NCBI GenBank assembly: GCA_028278305.1
Contig: JANQEP010000033.1
Coordinates: 1-39,877 of the forward strand
Direction: 5' to 3'
Length of the DNA stretch: 39,877 bases
Origin: Candidatus Gastranaerophilales bacterium
GTDB taxonomy: Bacteria; Cyanobacteriota; Vampirovibrionia; Gastranaerophilales; UBA9971
Within the stretch, counting starts at the first letter, position 1, and every line of letters begins with the position of its first letter. A model generated the notes under the pieces. It saw only the letters and a list, made by a program, of their open reading frames with translations, did not search any database and was not told where the DNA came from. Shown piece after piece: positions 6,806-15,042 of this stretch. A program made the translations under genes and the position numbers.

Positions 6806-7723
6806 TTATTCAAGTTTTAGCTTGAAAATATCAAAATCCTTGTTATCAAGTATATATACGCCTTTTGATTCAAATTTCATGTTGATATCTGTATCAAGGT
6901 TTTTTAGTTTTTGCTTTAAAATACTTGTGATAAAAATTTCTTCACTGCCTACCAGATTTAAAATCTTACCTGTAAGCTGAAAATCCGTCTTAACAGTTGC
7001 AAAATCCTGGCTGCAACTACATGCAACACCATAGCTAAAAATAGTATTTAAATCGTCTGCTGTTCCTTTATTAATTTCTTTCACTTTTTCATTTAAGTAA
7101 TGCAGGTAAAGAAGAAATTGCTCTGTATCAGTAAAAACAAAGTTGCTTACTTCAGAACCTGCGTCAAATCCCTTATATTCTTTACCTGAAAAGTTTTTTG
7201 CTATATTTTTTATGGTGTTTTCGTAAGAATCAATAAGTCCTACAGTAAAGCTGTCTTTATCGTTATTTATCAGATAAGTTTCGTGTCTTTGAACTTTTTT
7301 AAGTTTTAACATTACATATAAAATTTTATTTCTATTAAGTTCCTGAGCCATCATCTTTTTTTCTTTAGCTTTTGTCTTTATTTCCTTTTGCTTCAATATT
7401 TCTATTCTTGCAATTTCCAATTTTTCTTCAATAAAATCAAGAACGTTTGAAGCAAACATAGCCAATAAAGCAGAAACAGTAACCGCCCCCGCTAAAATAA
7501 CCGGAGTGTAATCAACTTCTGTGTTTCGAAAAACAAATTGAAAATCAAAATATTTATCTATAATAATAACCAAAGGCATTATAATAACTCCTATGGTTGC
7601 TTTTAGCGGGATTATAGCATTAAGTTCTATCAGGCTTAAAGACCAGTAAATCATTACTACAGGCAAATAAAGCCACATAAGCCCTTCAAAAATTTTAACA
7701 AATGTTTTTATATATTTTATCAT
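6806..7723 (-). CDS. Membrane protein with a degenerate class III cyclase-like domain
   Basis: A 305-residue protein of no named family that I recognise with certainty. Three hydrophobic helices (about 13-34, 38-56, 74-95) are followed by a charged helix (96-130, rich in K and E), probably a signalling coiled coil. Residues 130-305 look like a class III nucleotidyl cyclase fold: a helix-rich section with FVFTDTEQFLLYLHYLNEKV, then IFSYGVACSCSQDFA, then TGKILNLVGSEEIFITSILK, then FESKGVYILDNKDFDIFKLK. This matches the order of the cyclase elements for G-I-x-x-G, V-N-L-A-x-R, E-I-L-I-S and the final F-x-x-x-G-x-x-x-L-K. The metal-binding aspartates and transition-state residues are missing, so catalysis is unlikely. 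It could be a sensor or scaffold. The cyclase call is by eye. Confidence 0.5.
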   Translation of the reverse strand: MIKYIKTFVKIFEGLMWLYLPVVMIYWSLSLIELNAIIPLKATIGVIIMPLVIIIDKYFDFQFVFRNTEVDYTPVILAGAVTVSALLAMFASNVLDFIEEKLEIARIEILKQKEIKTKAKEKKMMAQELNRNKILYVMLKLKKVQRHETYLINNDKDSFTVGLIDSYENTIKNIAKNFSGKEYKGFDAGSEVSNFVFTDTEQFLLYLHYLNEKVKEINKGTADDLNTIFSYGVACSCSQDFATVKTDFQLTGKILNLVGSEEIFITSILKQKLKNLDTDINMKFESKGVYILDNKDFDIFKLKLE

Positions 7724-7870
7724 TAACTCGACTCTAACTGTAAAATATGCTCTCTATACTTTTTACCATCATGGCTGTTTTATTATTAATAATATAGTAT
7801 AACCATAAACCAAAATCTTTTGAATAATAAATTCTCTAAAAAATTACTAAAATGAAGCAGAAAATAAAAC

Positions 7871-8743
7871 CTAAATAATTAAATTATCTATAAGCCTTAT
7901 CCCGTCTATTTTTACAGCTATTGCTACCAGGACATTTTCCCCCATTTTTTCAACAGGCATTAAAGTATCTGCATTATAAGCCTCAAAATATTCAATTTCC
8001 AGGTCCGGATGCAGTAATTCTCCGGACCGGCTAATTATCGAGGAAACTGAACTTAATCCTGAATTATGTAATTCTTCGGCTTTTTTTAAGGCTTTACTGA
8101 TACTTAAAGCTTTTTTTCGAGATTCTTCTGTAAGATATTTGTTTCTTGAGCTGCATGCAAGCCCGTCAGGTTCTCTTATTGCAGGGCAATCCACTATTTG
8201 CACAGGCAGATTCAAGTCCTTTAACATTTTTTTGATTATTAAAAGCTGTTGTGCGTCTTTTTTTCCAAAATATGCATTATCCGGAGTAACTATATTAAAC
8301 AGTTTAAGTACCACTGTTGCAACCCCGTTAAAATGATCTTTTCTGGATTTCCCGCAAAGCTTATCCTGATAAGTCAGGGGAGGAACAACCATTGTGAAGC
8401 TCTCTTCCAGGGAATTCCCGCTATGCGGATACATTTCTTCCTGAGCCGGGGCAAAGATTATTTCTACCCCAAGTTTCGAGCAGATTTCCCTGTCCGATTC
8501 AAGTTGCCTGGGGTATTTATCAAAATCTTCAGCCGGTCCAAATTGTATGGAATTAACGAAAATACTGACTATGACAATATCGCATTCCTTCTTTGCCTGC
8601 TTTATCAGACTTTCATGACCGATATGAAGCGCACCCATAGTAGGCACAAAACCTATTTTTGCTTTTTTTTCCTTGAACCTGCTTACTTCCCGGCGTATAT
8701 CAGCTATGTTATCAATAATTTTAGTTATTAAAGTATCTTTCAT
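7871..8743 (-). CDS. panC: Pantothenate synthetase
   Basis: About 290 residues, normal length. It joins pantoate and beta-alanine with ATP to make pantothenate, a CoA precursor. The nucleotidyl-transferase signature HIGH is at residues 40-43 (PTMGALHIGHESLIKQA), followed by IFVNSIQFGPAEDFDKYPR, which contributes to the pantoate pocket; GKKDAQQLLIIKKM and SSRNKYLT also match. A TTG at 8746 directly abuts the stop of panB, but the ATG at 8743 is the likelier start. The close junction implies coupled translation with panB, which makes the other substrate arm. Confidence 0.95.
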   Translation of the reverse strand: MKDTLITKIIDNIADIRREVSRFKEKKAKIGFVPTMGALHIGHESLIKQAKKECDIVIVSIFVNSIQFGPAEDFDKYPRQLESDREICSKLGVEIIFAPAQEEMYPHSGNSLEESFTMVVPPLTYQDKLCGKSRKDHFNGVATVVLKLFNIVTPDNAYFGKKDAQQLLIIKKMLKDLNLPVQIVDCPAIREPDGLACSSRNKYLTEESRKKALSISKALKKAEELHNSGLSSVSSIISRSGELLHPDLEIEYFEAYNADTLMPVEKMGENVLVAIAVKIDGIRLIDNLII

Positions 8744-8746
8744 CAA

Positions 8747-9607
8747 TTATTTTCCGGTTTTAAAACTTTCAAGCCGTTTTTTCTCATTTTCATCAAGGTT
8801 AAAAATTTCTGCTTCAGAAGGGAAAACTCCTTCTTCCACGTCATTTCTATAGCTGGTAGCGGCATTTTTTATAATTGAACCTATATCAGCGTACTTTCTG
8901 GCGAATTTAGGAGTAAAATCACGGTATTTTCCGGTAATATCATCAGTAACAAGGATTTGCCCGCTGCAATATCTTCCTGCCCCGATTCCTATTGTGGGAA
9001 TATCGAGGTTTTCAGTGATTATTTTTGCGCATTCCTCCGGCACCATCTCCAGTACCAGTGAAAAAGCCCCGGCGCTTTGCAATTTCAGCGCCTGTTCAAG
9101 AATTTTTTCCATAGCCTCCCGGTTTTTCCCCTGCATATTATAACCGCCTATTGAGAACAGAAACTGGGGAGTAAAGCCAAGATGGGACATCACAGGGATT
9201 CCTGATTCCGTACATCTTTTTGTCACATTGACAACGTGCTCATAACCGCCTTCCAGCTTTACCGCATGAGATCCTGCTTCTTTTATAAACCTGCCTGCAT
9301 TGATTAAGGCATCTTTCATATCTGCCTGATAGCTCATAAAAGGCATGTCCGCAACAATTAAAGCCCGATTAACTCCTTTGCAAACAGCTTTTGTATGATA
9401 GAGCATATCTTCCACCGTTACAGAATGAGTGGTCTCATACCCGAGAGCAACCATAGCAAGAGAATCTCCAACCAGAATAATATCTATGCCTGATTCATCA
9501 AGGATTCTGGCTGTTGAATAGTCATAAGCTGTTAATGCAGTTATTTTTTTATTATCTGCCCTGTATTTTTTTATTGTATTAAGAGTTATTTTTTCGGTTT
9601 TTTTCAT
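8747..9607 (-). CDS. panB: Ketopantoate hydroxymethyltransferase
   Basis: A 286-residue (beta/alpha)8 enzyme that adds a hydroxymethyl group from methylene-tetrahydrofolate to 2-ketoisovalerate, giving ketopantoate. Family motifs are present: ILVGDSLAMVALGYETT with the metal-binding aspartate, PFMSYQ, VMSHLGFTPQ, LEMVPEECA with the catalytic glutamate, and IGIGAGRYCSGQ. It starts 25 bases after yvcK ends and runs directly into panC, so yvcK-panB-panC is probably one transcript. A reductase (panE/ilvC) is not in this window. Confidence 0.95.
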   Translation of the reverse strand: MKKTEKITLNTIKKYRADNKKITALTAYDYSTARILDESGIDIILVGDSLAMVALGYETTHSVTVEDMLYHTKAVCKGVNRALIVADMPFMSYQADMKDALINAGRFIKEAGSHAVKLEGGYEHVVNVTKRCTESGIPVMSHLGFTPQFLFSIGGYNMQGKNREAMEKILEQALKLQSAGAFSLVLEMVPEECAKIITENLDIPTIGIGAGRYCSGQILVTDDITGKYRDFTPKFARKYADIGSIIKNAATSYRNDVEEGVFPSEAEIFNLDENEKKRLESFKTGK

Positions 9608-9632
9608 TGAATTACAGATATTTTTAGCGTTA

Positions 9633-10991
9633 TCAAAGTAAAATTTTATCTTCTAATGATTCGGCTCTTTTTTCCAGGCTCTCTAACCTGCCGTTTTTCC
9701 TGTTGTTTGCTTTAAACCATTCACTGATAATTTTTGCTATTCTCTCAGGGCTGTGTCTTACAAGTCCTTCGCTGTTTTCTTCGATTAATCTTCTGGTTAG
9801 AATATTTACTCCTAATTCTTTTAATTTCTCCGAATCAAGCGGTACAGGAAAAGAGTCTGCTGCCTTGTATTTAAGCGCAAGGTTCTTAGGCAGGCTATCG
9901 TTTACAAGTACGGTATTAATAATATTATCGTATTTTGAATGTTCAAGAATTGCTTTTACGTGATCCGATACACTATAATTATCTGTTTCACCGGGCTGGG
10001 TCATTATATTACAGATATAAAATTTCTTTGCTTCAGATTTTGATATTGCTTCTGAGATTTCCTCTATTAGTAAATTAGGAATTATGCTTGTATAAAGGCT
10101 TCCCGGTCCCATAATTATAATATCAGCTTCGTTTATTGCTAAAATAACTTCATCTAAAGCTTTTAGTTCTTCAGGAGTAGCTTTTAGTCTTAAAATTTTG
10201 CCGTTAGCTTCGGGAATATTTGATTCTCCATAGATAATCCTGCCGTCTTCCAATTCCGCAATAAGTTTCATATCATCAAGAGTAGATGGAAGAACACACC
10301 CTCTTATTGATAAGACCTTGGATGACTCCTTTACGGCTAAGACCATATCTCCCGTAATTGCGCAAAGAGCGGAAAGAAACAAATTTCCAAAGCTATGTCC
10401 TTCCAGTCCGCTGCCTGTTTTAAACCTGTACTGGAATAATTCCGTAACAAGGCTTTCTTCATTGGCAAGTCCTGCTATGCAGTTTCTGATGTCACCCGGA
10501 GGAAGGATTCCCATTTCTTCCCTGAGCCGGCCTGAGCTTCCTCCGTCATCTCCCACTGTAACAACAGCTGTTATATTCCCGGTAATATGTTTTAATCCCT
10601 TTAATATAGTAGAAAGTCCTGTGCCGCCTCCTATCGCAACTATTTTAGGACCTCTGCTTAATTTTCTCTGGACATAGAGGTTTTCAAGCAGGTGAGCATC
10701 GGGTTTTACCGCGGTAATTATTGAACTGTTTGTCCGTTTCCAGCCCCATAAGAAAAAGACCAGTCCCAGAACAAATATAGCAGATCCTGTGATTTCAGAA
10801 TGTGAAGTTCGGGCTATAGTTTTTATAAATTCAAAGGTGTAATGTATTGGGTGTAATTCCAGTAATATTGCCGCTCCCAGCACAGCCAAAACTGTTCCTG
10901 TAAAAGTTAGAAACATCCATCTTTTTATTTCAAGCCCGGGCATAAGCCAGGTTAGAAATATAAGCTTATCTTTTCTTTTTTTATTAATCAA
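9633..10991 (-). CDS. yvcK: YvcK/CofD-like protein with N-terminal membrane anchor
   Basis: 452 residues, longer than the roughly 320 of the Bacillus protein because of a 115-residue N-terminal extension holding two predicted membrane helices (about 25-44 and 68-84). The YvcK core begins KIVAIGGGTGLSTILKGLK (116-134), then VTVGDDGGSSGRLREEMG and PPGDIRNCIAGLA, and later IIMGPGSLYTSIIPNLL. YvcK proteins bind UDP-sugars and help control carbon flow into peptidoglycan; they share the CofD fold. The C-terminal 20 residues are charged and look helical. The membrane-anchored form is found in several lineages, including cyanobacteria. First gene of the putative yvcK-panB-panC unit. Confidence 0.9.
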   Translation of the reverse strand: MINKKRKDKLIFLTWLMPGLEIKRWMFLTFTGTVLAVLGAAILLELHPIHYTFEFIKTIARTSHSEITGSAIFVLGLVFFLWGWKRTNSSIITAVKPDAHLLENLYVQRKLSRGPKIVAIGGGTGLSTILKGLKHITGNITAVVTVGDDGGSSGRLREEMGILPPGDIRNCIAGLANEESLVTELFQYRFKTGSGLEGHSFGNLFLSALCAITGDMVLAVKESSKVLSIRGCVLPSTLDDMKLIAELEDGRIIYGESNIPEANGKILRLKATPEELKALDEVILAINEADIIIMGPGSLYTSIIPNLLIEEISEAISKSEAKKFYICNIMTQPGETDNYSVSDHVKAILEHSKYDNIINTVLVNDSLPKNLALKYKAADSFPVPLDSEKLKELGVNILTRRLIEENSEGLVRHSPERIAKIISEWFKANNRKNGRLESLEKRAESLEDKILL

Positions 10992-11361
10992 TTTTATCCT
11001 CTAACCAATAAAAAATTTATTATAAATAATCAATTTATAATTAATACCCTGTATATAGAGGAATTATCTTATATTTTCAACATTAAATCAGCGGGTTTTT
11101 TTAAAATAGTTACATAACGATACACATAAAAAGATATGAAAAAATTCTTACGTAAAATTTTTTCATACTTCCTTATATAGTATATATTTAAGAAATTATG
11201 CTCAATATAAGCTGTGGTTTCTCCCCCGACAGCTAAAAACAGTAAATCTTCCCTATTTTTCAACGTATCATAAGCTTTTTGAATATAATAATCGCCCTTT
11301 CAAATGTTATTCAAGCTTTGATCAGCCCTGAACATAAGGATTTTTATCCTTCTTACAAGCT
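10992..11361. other. 370-base AT-rich intergenic region with one repeat
   Basis: Between plsY and yvcK. It holds the palindromic repeat at 11133-11175 and otherwise AT-rich DNA. A 64-codon reading frame covers part of it, but its sequence is derived from the repeat and has no ribosome site that I trust. I see no RNA gene. Confidence 0.6.
11133..11175. repeat. Palindromic solo end of the TTACG repeat family
   Basis: TATGAAAAAATT and AATTTTTTCATA pair perfectly around the shared CTTACGTA heart, followed by CTTCCTTAT as in copy 3 (18784-18933). Confidence 0.6.
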
Positions 11362-11985
11362 CTAATTTCTTATTTTGCTTTCAGTTTTTGATATAAGCCT
11401 TTTTATGTTTTCCCTGTGCAGGAAGACTATATAAACAGCCCCTAAAAAGCAGTAAACAACAAAACTGAGGGGTTGTTTAAATACGAACATCCATACCGGC
11501 GTAAGCAGAACAACTATCATAGAACTTATGGAAACTACTTTTGTCAGATAAGTCAGCACAATCCACAGACCTGCCGTGATTAAACCAACCGGCGGGTAAA
11601 GCCCTAAAATTGTTCCTACTCCCGAAGCCACTGATTTTCCTCCTTTAAACCCCAGAAAAATTGATTTGCTATGACCTAAAATAATTGCAACAGCAACCAG
11701 AACAGGCAGGATATGAAGCTCCGGCAACAAGTCAAGTTTAGTTTCCAGGTATTTTGCCCCAAAAATCGGCAACATACCTTTAAGTCCGTCAAAAAACATA
11801 ACAAAAATAAAAGCAGGCATTCCCATAACTCTTTTTACGTTGGTTGCTCCAGTGCTTTTGCTGCCGGTTTCTCTAAGGTCTATACCTTTTACAGCCTTAA
11901 CCAGAATATAGCCTGTGGGAAACGACCCTATAAGATATGCGGCAATTGTTACGGCAAGTATGTAAATTCCACTCATATAATCCAT
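11362..11985 (-). CDS. plsY: Acyl-phosphate glycerol-3-phosphate acyltransferase
   Basis: A 207-residue integral membrane protein with about five hydrophobic helices, the standard PlsY size. It transfers the acyl group of acyl-phosphate to glycerol-3-phosphate, making lysophosphatidate at the inner membrane. The three conserved motifs are visible: GSFPTGYIL (20-28), GSKSTGATNVKR (41-52) and GHSKSIFLGFKGGKSVASG (104-122). PlsX is not in this window. The true start may be ATG at 11985 or the second Met at codon 4. Confidence 0.95.
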   Translation of the reverse strand: MDYMSGIYILAVTIAAYLIGSFPTGYILVKAVKGIDLRETGSKSTGATNVKRVMGMPAFIFVMFFDGLKGMLPIFGAKYLETKLDLLPELHILPVLVAVAIILGHSKSIFLGFKGGKSVASGVGTILGLYPPVGLITAGLWIVLTYLTKVVSISSMIVVLLTPVWMFVFKQPLSFVVYCFLGAVYIVFLHRENIKRLISKTESKIRN

Positions 11986-12153
11986 ATTAATTTCCTTTTT
12001 CTGCTCTTACAAGGATCATAGTACAAAAAAATCGCTTATGAAAAAAGTTACGGACTTTTTAAGCTGAACCTCTGATTTTATATATGAAAAATTTGTCAAA
12101 ACCCCTGCAGGTAAAACTTTTGAAACCGCTTCTAAGCTTTTGTTTTTTACCTG

Positions 12154-12498
12154 TTAATCCTTTTTAGGTAAATACTTTGTCCAATCCGCTTCCAGTCCGC
12201 TAAAAAACTTATGTGCATCCATAACTTCCTCAAAAGTTATGGGATCATCAGGAATATCCGTGTTTAAAGGTTCAGTTTCATCATTATTTTCAAACTTCAG
12301 GCTGTTTTTATATTCGGCTTTATCAAGTCCCAGAATTGCAAGTCCCAGGTTTTTATCGCAATAAGAGCATTTAACCCTGACTACTATATTATTTTCTTCC
12401 CTGCGTACAAGCTCAACAGCTTCTTTTGTAAAGAAGTTGTCACATCTCGAGCATTTTAAATTTTCAAAAAGCTTTTGTATAAGCTCTAAATTTTTCAT
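12154..12498 (-). CDS. Small zinc-ribbon protein, function unknown
   Basis: About 114 residues. Two CxxC pairs (C16/C19 in LKCSRCDNFF and C44/C47 in VKCSYCDKNL) are spaced like a zinc ribbon. The second half is acidic and ends ITFEEVMDAHKFFSGLEADW, an amphipathic section ending in a tryptophan. The ATG at 12498 is preferred over the GTG at 12510 because a GGTGA ribosome site lies eight bases before it. It lies between plsY and the bioF/kbl-type gene on the same strand. I do not recognise a named family; small zinc ribbons often serve in transcription or RNA binding, which is only a guess here. Confidence 0.7.
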   Translation of the reverse strand: MKNLELIQKLFENLKCSRCDNFFTKEAVELVRREENNIVVRVKCSYCDKNLGLAILGLDKAEYKNSLKFENNDETEPLNTDIPDDPITFEEVMDAHKFFSGLEADWTKYLPKKD

Positions 12499-12564
12499 AA
12501 TAACTATCACCGCTTCTTAATCAGAGATTCTATAATAAAATTATTTCATTTTTATAAGAAATTA

Positions 12565-12608
12565 ACAAAAAAACTTATGCATTTTAAAATTTTTTATTAC
12601 TTACTTAG
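12565..12608. repeat. Short deleted copy of the TTACG repeat family
   Basis: AAAAACTTATGCATTTTAAA continues directly into TTTTTTATTACTTACTTAG, joining one left-end and one right-end sequence without a core. Confidence 0.5.
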
Positions 12609-12622
12609 CAACTTGAGTTTTT

Positions 12623-13798
12623 TCATACTTTCCTGTTTAAATTTAAAAGCTCTGAAAGGCTTCTCACCAGGTAATCCAGGTCGGACTTTTCATGTAGAGC
12701 CATTGTACATAATCTTATACGTGGAATCTCGACAGTTGGGGGTCTTATTGCAAAAGCCATTACATTATATTTATCAAGAAGTTGTTCTGATACCTGACAT
12801 GTCTGCTCGATATCATCAAATTTAATACAGAATATCGCGGACTCTGAGGGAATCAGGTTAAATTTCTGCTCTTCAAGCTTTTTTTTAAGATATTTTATAT
12901 TTCCGTGAAGCTTTTTTCTTAAGTTATGAGCTTTTTTAATTATTTCAACAGCTTCAATCGAAGCTGCTATAGAGGGAATAGCCGGGGCTGTCGAAAAAAT
13001 GAATGCCCTTGATTTATTTGCCAGGTATTCAATTAAATCGTTACTTCCGGCTATATAACCGCCTTTTGAACCGGCTGCCTTGCTTAAGGTTCCCATTTGA
13101 ATATCTACTTTATCTGCTATTCCCAGTTCATGAACCAGTCCTTCCCCATGAGGTCCATATATTCCGAAAGAATGAGCTTCATCCACAAATAAAACAGCTC
13201 CATAGCACTCTTTTAGCTTTACTATTTCCTGTAAAGGAGCTCTATTTCCATCCATACTGAATATAGAATCAGTTACAATCAGGTTTAATTTGTATTTATA
13301 ATGATTTTCACTTAATAATTCCCTTAAATGCTCGACATCACAATGTTTATAGATGAACTTTTGAGCCTTTGAAAGCCTTATACCGTCTATTATGCTGGCA
13401 TGATTAAGTTCATCGGAGTATACGGCATCATCTTCTCCCAGAAGAGCTGATAAAGTTCCGAGGTTTGCGTCATATCCGCTGGAAAAAACTATTGCCCGTT
13501 CAGTGCCTTTTAATTCAGCTATTTGCTCTTCAAGCCGGGCGTGTAATTCATGGGTTCCCGATATCAGCCTGGAACCCGTAGAGCCGACGCCGTATTTTTT
13601 AACAGCTTCAGATACCGCTCTTTGAAGCCTTACATCTCCGGCAAGACCCAGATAGTTGTTGGAAGATACCTGGATTACCTTTTTGCCGTTGTACTTTACA
13701 TAAGGTCCCGATCGCGAAGAAAAAACCCTTAGCTTTCTGTACAGGCTGCTGCGCTTTATTTGCTCTATATTCTCAGCGAGAAATTCATAAAAATTCAA
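12623..13798 (-). CDS. 8-amino-7-oxononanoate synthase / 2-amino-3-ketobutyrate CoA ligase family enzyme
   Basis: A PLP-dependent alpha-oxoamine synthase. The open frame runs to 13897 (424 codons), but its first 33 residues have no family match; a TTG at 13798 gives 391 residues, the normal size, beginning NFYEFLAENIEQIKRSSLYR. Motifs: SSNNYLGLAG, GTHELHARLEEQIAELKG, SSGYDANLGTLSALLG, DELNHASIIDG, VDEAHSFGIYGPHGEG, and the PLP lysine in MGTLSKAAGSKGG (residue 240 from the TTG). SGYDANLG and the late IRPPTVEIPRIRLC lean towards BioF; the related Kbl (threonine breakdown) cannot be excluded because no biotin or threonine gene is adjacent. Confidence 0.85.
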   Translation of the reverse strand: MNFYEFLAENIEQIKRSSLYRKLRVFSSRSGPYVKYNGKKVIQVSSNNYLGLAGDVRLQRAVSEAVKKYGVGSTGSRLISGTHELHARLEEQIAELKGTERAIVFSSGYDANLGTLSALLGEDDAVYSDELNHASIIDGIRLSKAQKFIYKHCDVEHLRELLSENHYKYKLNLIVTDSIFSMDGNRAPLQEIVKLKECYGAVLFVDEAHSFGIYGPHGEGLVHELGIADKVDIQMGTLSKAAGSKGGYIAGSNDLIEYLANKSRAFIFSTAPAIPSIAASIEAVEIIKKAHNLRKKLHGNIKYLKKKLEEQKFNLIPSESAIFCIKFDDIEQTCQVSEQLLDKYNVMAFAIRPPTVEIPRIRLCTMALHEKSDLDYLVRSLSELLNLNRKV

Positions 13799-13957
13799 TA
13801 TTTTTACCCGGACACAATAAGTTTTGTACTGTATGAAATAAGCATGAAAAAATTTTTTGTTATTCCGGAGCTGACCTTTGCAGGTGCAGAATAACATCGC
13901 GTAAATTGCGGGTATTATACCTGAAAATTTTTTTCATTTTTTAATTATAACCCGGAT

Positions 13958-14545
13958 TTAGAAATAATGAGTTCCTCTAGGGGAAGGACTAAATAAATTT
14001 CCAAGTGCTCCAAAAATTTCTCCAACAGCTGCCATTGATCCGGCAACTAATTGTGTAGCTGCGGCAGCATCTATCATTGATCCCATAATGCCATCTGGTT
14101 TACTGCTATACCTTAAGGATTCACTACCAAACCTGCCTCCACCAAATCTCCAGGGACTACCACCCCAGGAGGTATCCCTTTCAATGCTCCATTGCGGACC
14201 TATGGCAGTATCAAGAGCTCTTAAAACTGCTGCCTCAGGTAATCCGCCCAATGAAAACTGTCTAAGCCCCAGTCTATTACCCAAGTTTCGCATCCCAAGT
14301 CCTCTGAGTCCATGACTAAAACTGCCCATAAAGTTGCCGGGTCCAAACATTCCCATCATCCACGGATCCATGCAAAACATATCCATCATCCACGAATCCA
14401 TACAGAACGGGTCCATCATCCATGGGTCCATACAGAATGAGCCTCCACAAAATAAATTCGCCGGTCTATTTTGTTTTGTAATAGAATACCCTTCAAAGTT
14501 TCCGTTTCGATCAAAATTATAGGTTGTGAACCCTCCTACATGCAT
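13958..14545 (-). CDS. Cys/Met/Trp repeat protein, function unknown
   Basis: A 195-residue protein with three exact-length tandem decapeptides at residues 37-66: FCMDPWMMDP, FCMDSWMMDM, FCMDPWMMGM. A Gly/Phe/Met/Arg-rich region follows (FGPGNFMGSF, LRGLGMRNLGNRLGLRQF), then a less biased region with a Trp/Gly patch (DTSWGGSPWRFGGGRFG), and an alanine-rich helix near the end (IDAAAATQLVAGSMAAVGEI). Cysteine and several methionines per repeat suggest soft-metal (copper or silver) binding or disulfide cross-linking, but this is inference. There is no signal peptide; it starts MHVGGFTTYNFD. No homologue is known to me. A clear ribosome site (GGGAGA) precedes the ATG. Confidence 0.7.
   Translation of the reverse strand: MHVGGFTTYNFDRNGNFEGYSITKQNRPANLFCGGSFCMDPWMMDPFCMDSWMMDMFCMDPWMMGMFGPGNFMGSFSHGLRGLGMRNLGNRLGLRQFSLGGLPEAAVLRALDTAIGPQWSIERDTSWGGSPWRFGGGRFGSESLRYSSKPDGIMGSMIDAAAATQLVAGSMAAVGEIFGALGNLFSPSPRGTHYF
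14348..14437 (-). repeat. Three 30-bp tandem repeats inside the Cys/Met repeat gene
   Basis: Three in-phase units of 30 bases encode the FCMD-x-WMM decapeptides. Differences between units are few and mostly synonymous or P/S, D/G and P/M changes, so the array looks recent or under protein-level selection. Confidence 0.75.
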
Positions 14546-15042
14546 TTATCTTTCTCCCTTAATTTACCTTTTATTCCTCTCCATTAAAAATACTAATTAA
14601 ATACCTCTTTTCTTCTTATTTATATAAAAACAAATACATGAAAAAAATTGCCTTTTTTTATAAATTTTTTGTCACTTACTTAATTAACCTGAATCACGAA
14701 ATACGTAAAACTCTGTAAAAGCCTGCTGAAATTTTCTCAAAATCGCCCACCCGCTCACCCTCAGAGGTGGTTAAGGGACGCAGTCCCTTAACAATTCCAT
14801 ATAGATTTTGAGAAAATTTCAAAAAATACAATTCGTGATTCGAGTTATTTAACCTCAATAGCGGGGATTAAATAAAATTATCCTATATCAGAGTTCTCAG
14901 CTATTTAAAGATTCAGATTATTCAAAACTGCTTTATTTTTGTGCTAAATTCAGTGTTAAGATAATTTCATATTAAAATTTTCACTATTCCCTAAAAAACC
15001 CGGGATAAATAAAATATTTCGGCGGTAACCGGAAAAGACAGT
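14546..15042. other. 497-base intergenic region between divergent units
   Basis: Separates the minus-strand repeat protein from the plus-strand riboflavin genes. It contains cloverleaf repeat copy 2 and, close to ribE, an AT-rich stretch with a weak promoter candidate (TTGTGC, 17 bases, TAATTT near 14939-14967). I see no FMN riboswitch. Confidence 0.6.
14682..14851. repeat. Cloverleaf-type dispersed repeat, copy 2
   Basis: Outer ends AATTAACCTGAATCACGAA and, inverted, AAATAACTCGAATCACGAA match copy 1. GAAATTTTCTCAAAATC (14728-14744) is perfectly inverted at 14804-14820. The core has CACC-CTCAGA-GGTG and TTAAGGGA-CGCAG-TCCCTTAA (14771-14791), followed by AATTCCATATAGA, which is shared with copy 3. 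Confidence 0.8.

Noticed and set aside
11069-11263. 64-codon minus-strand reading frame
   Set aside because: It is low-complexity, overlaps the palindromic repeat at 11133-11175, and has no convincing ribosome site.
14348-14437. CRISPR-like array
   Set aside because: The 30-bp units are contiguous with no spacers and are in frame within a gene; they are protein repeats.
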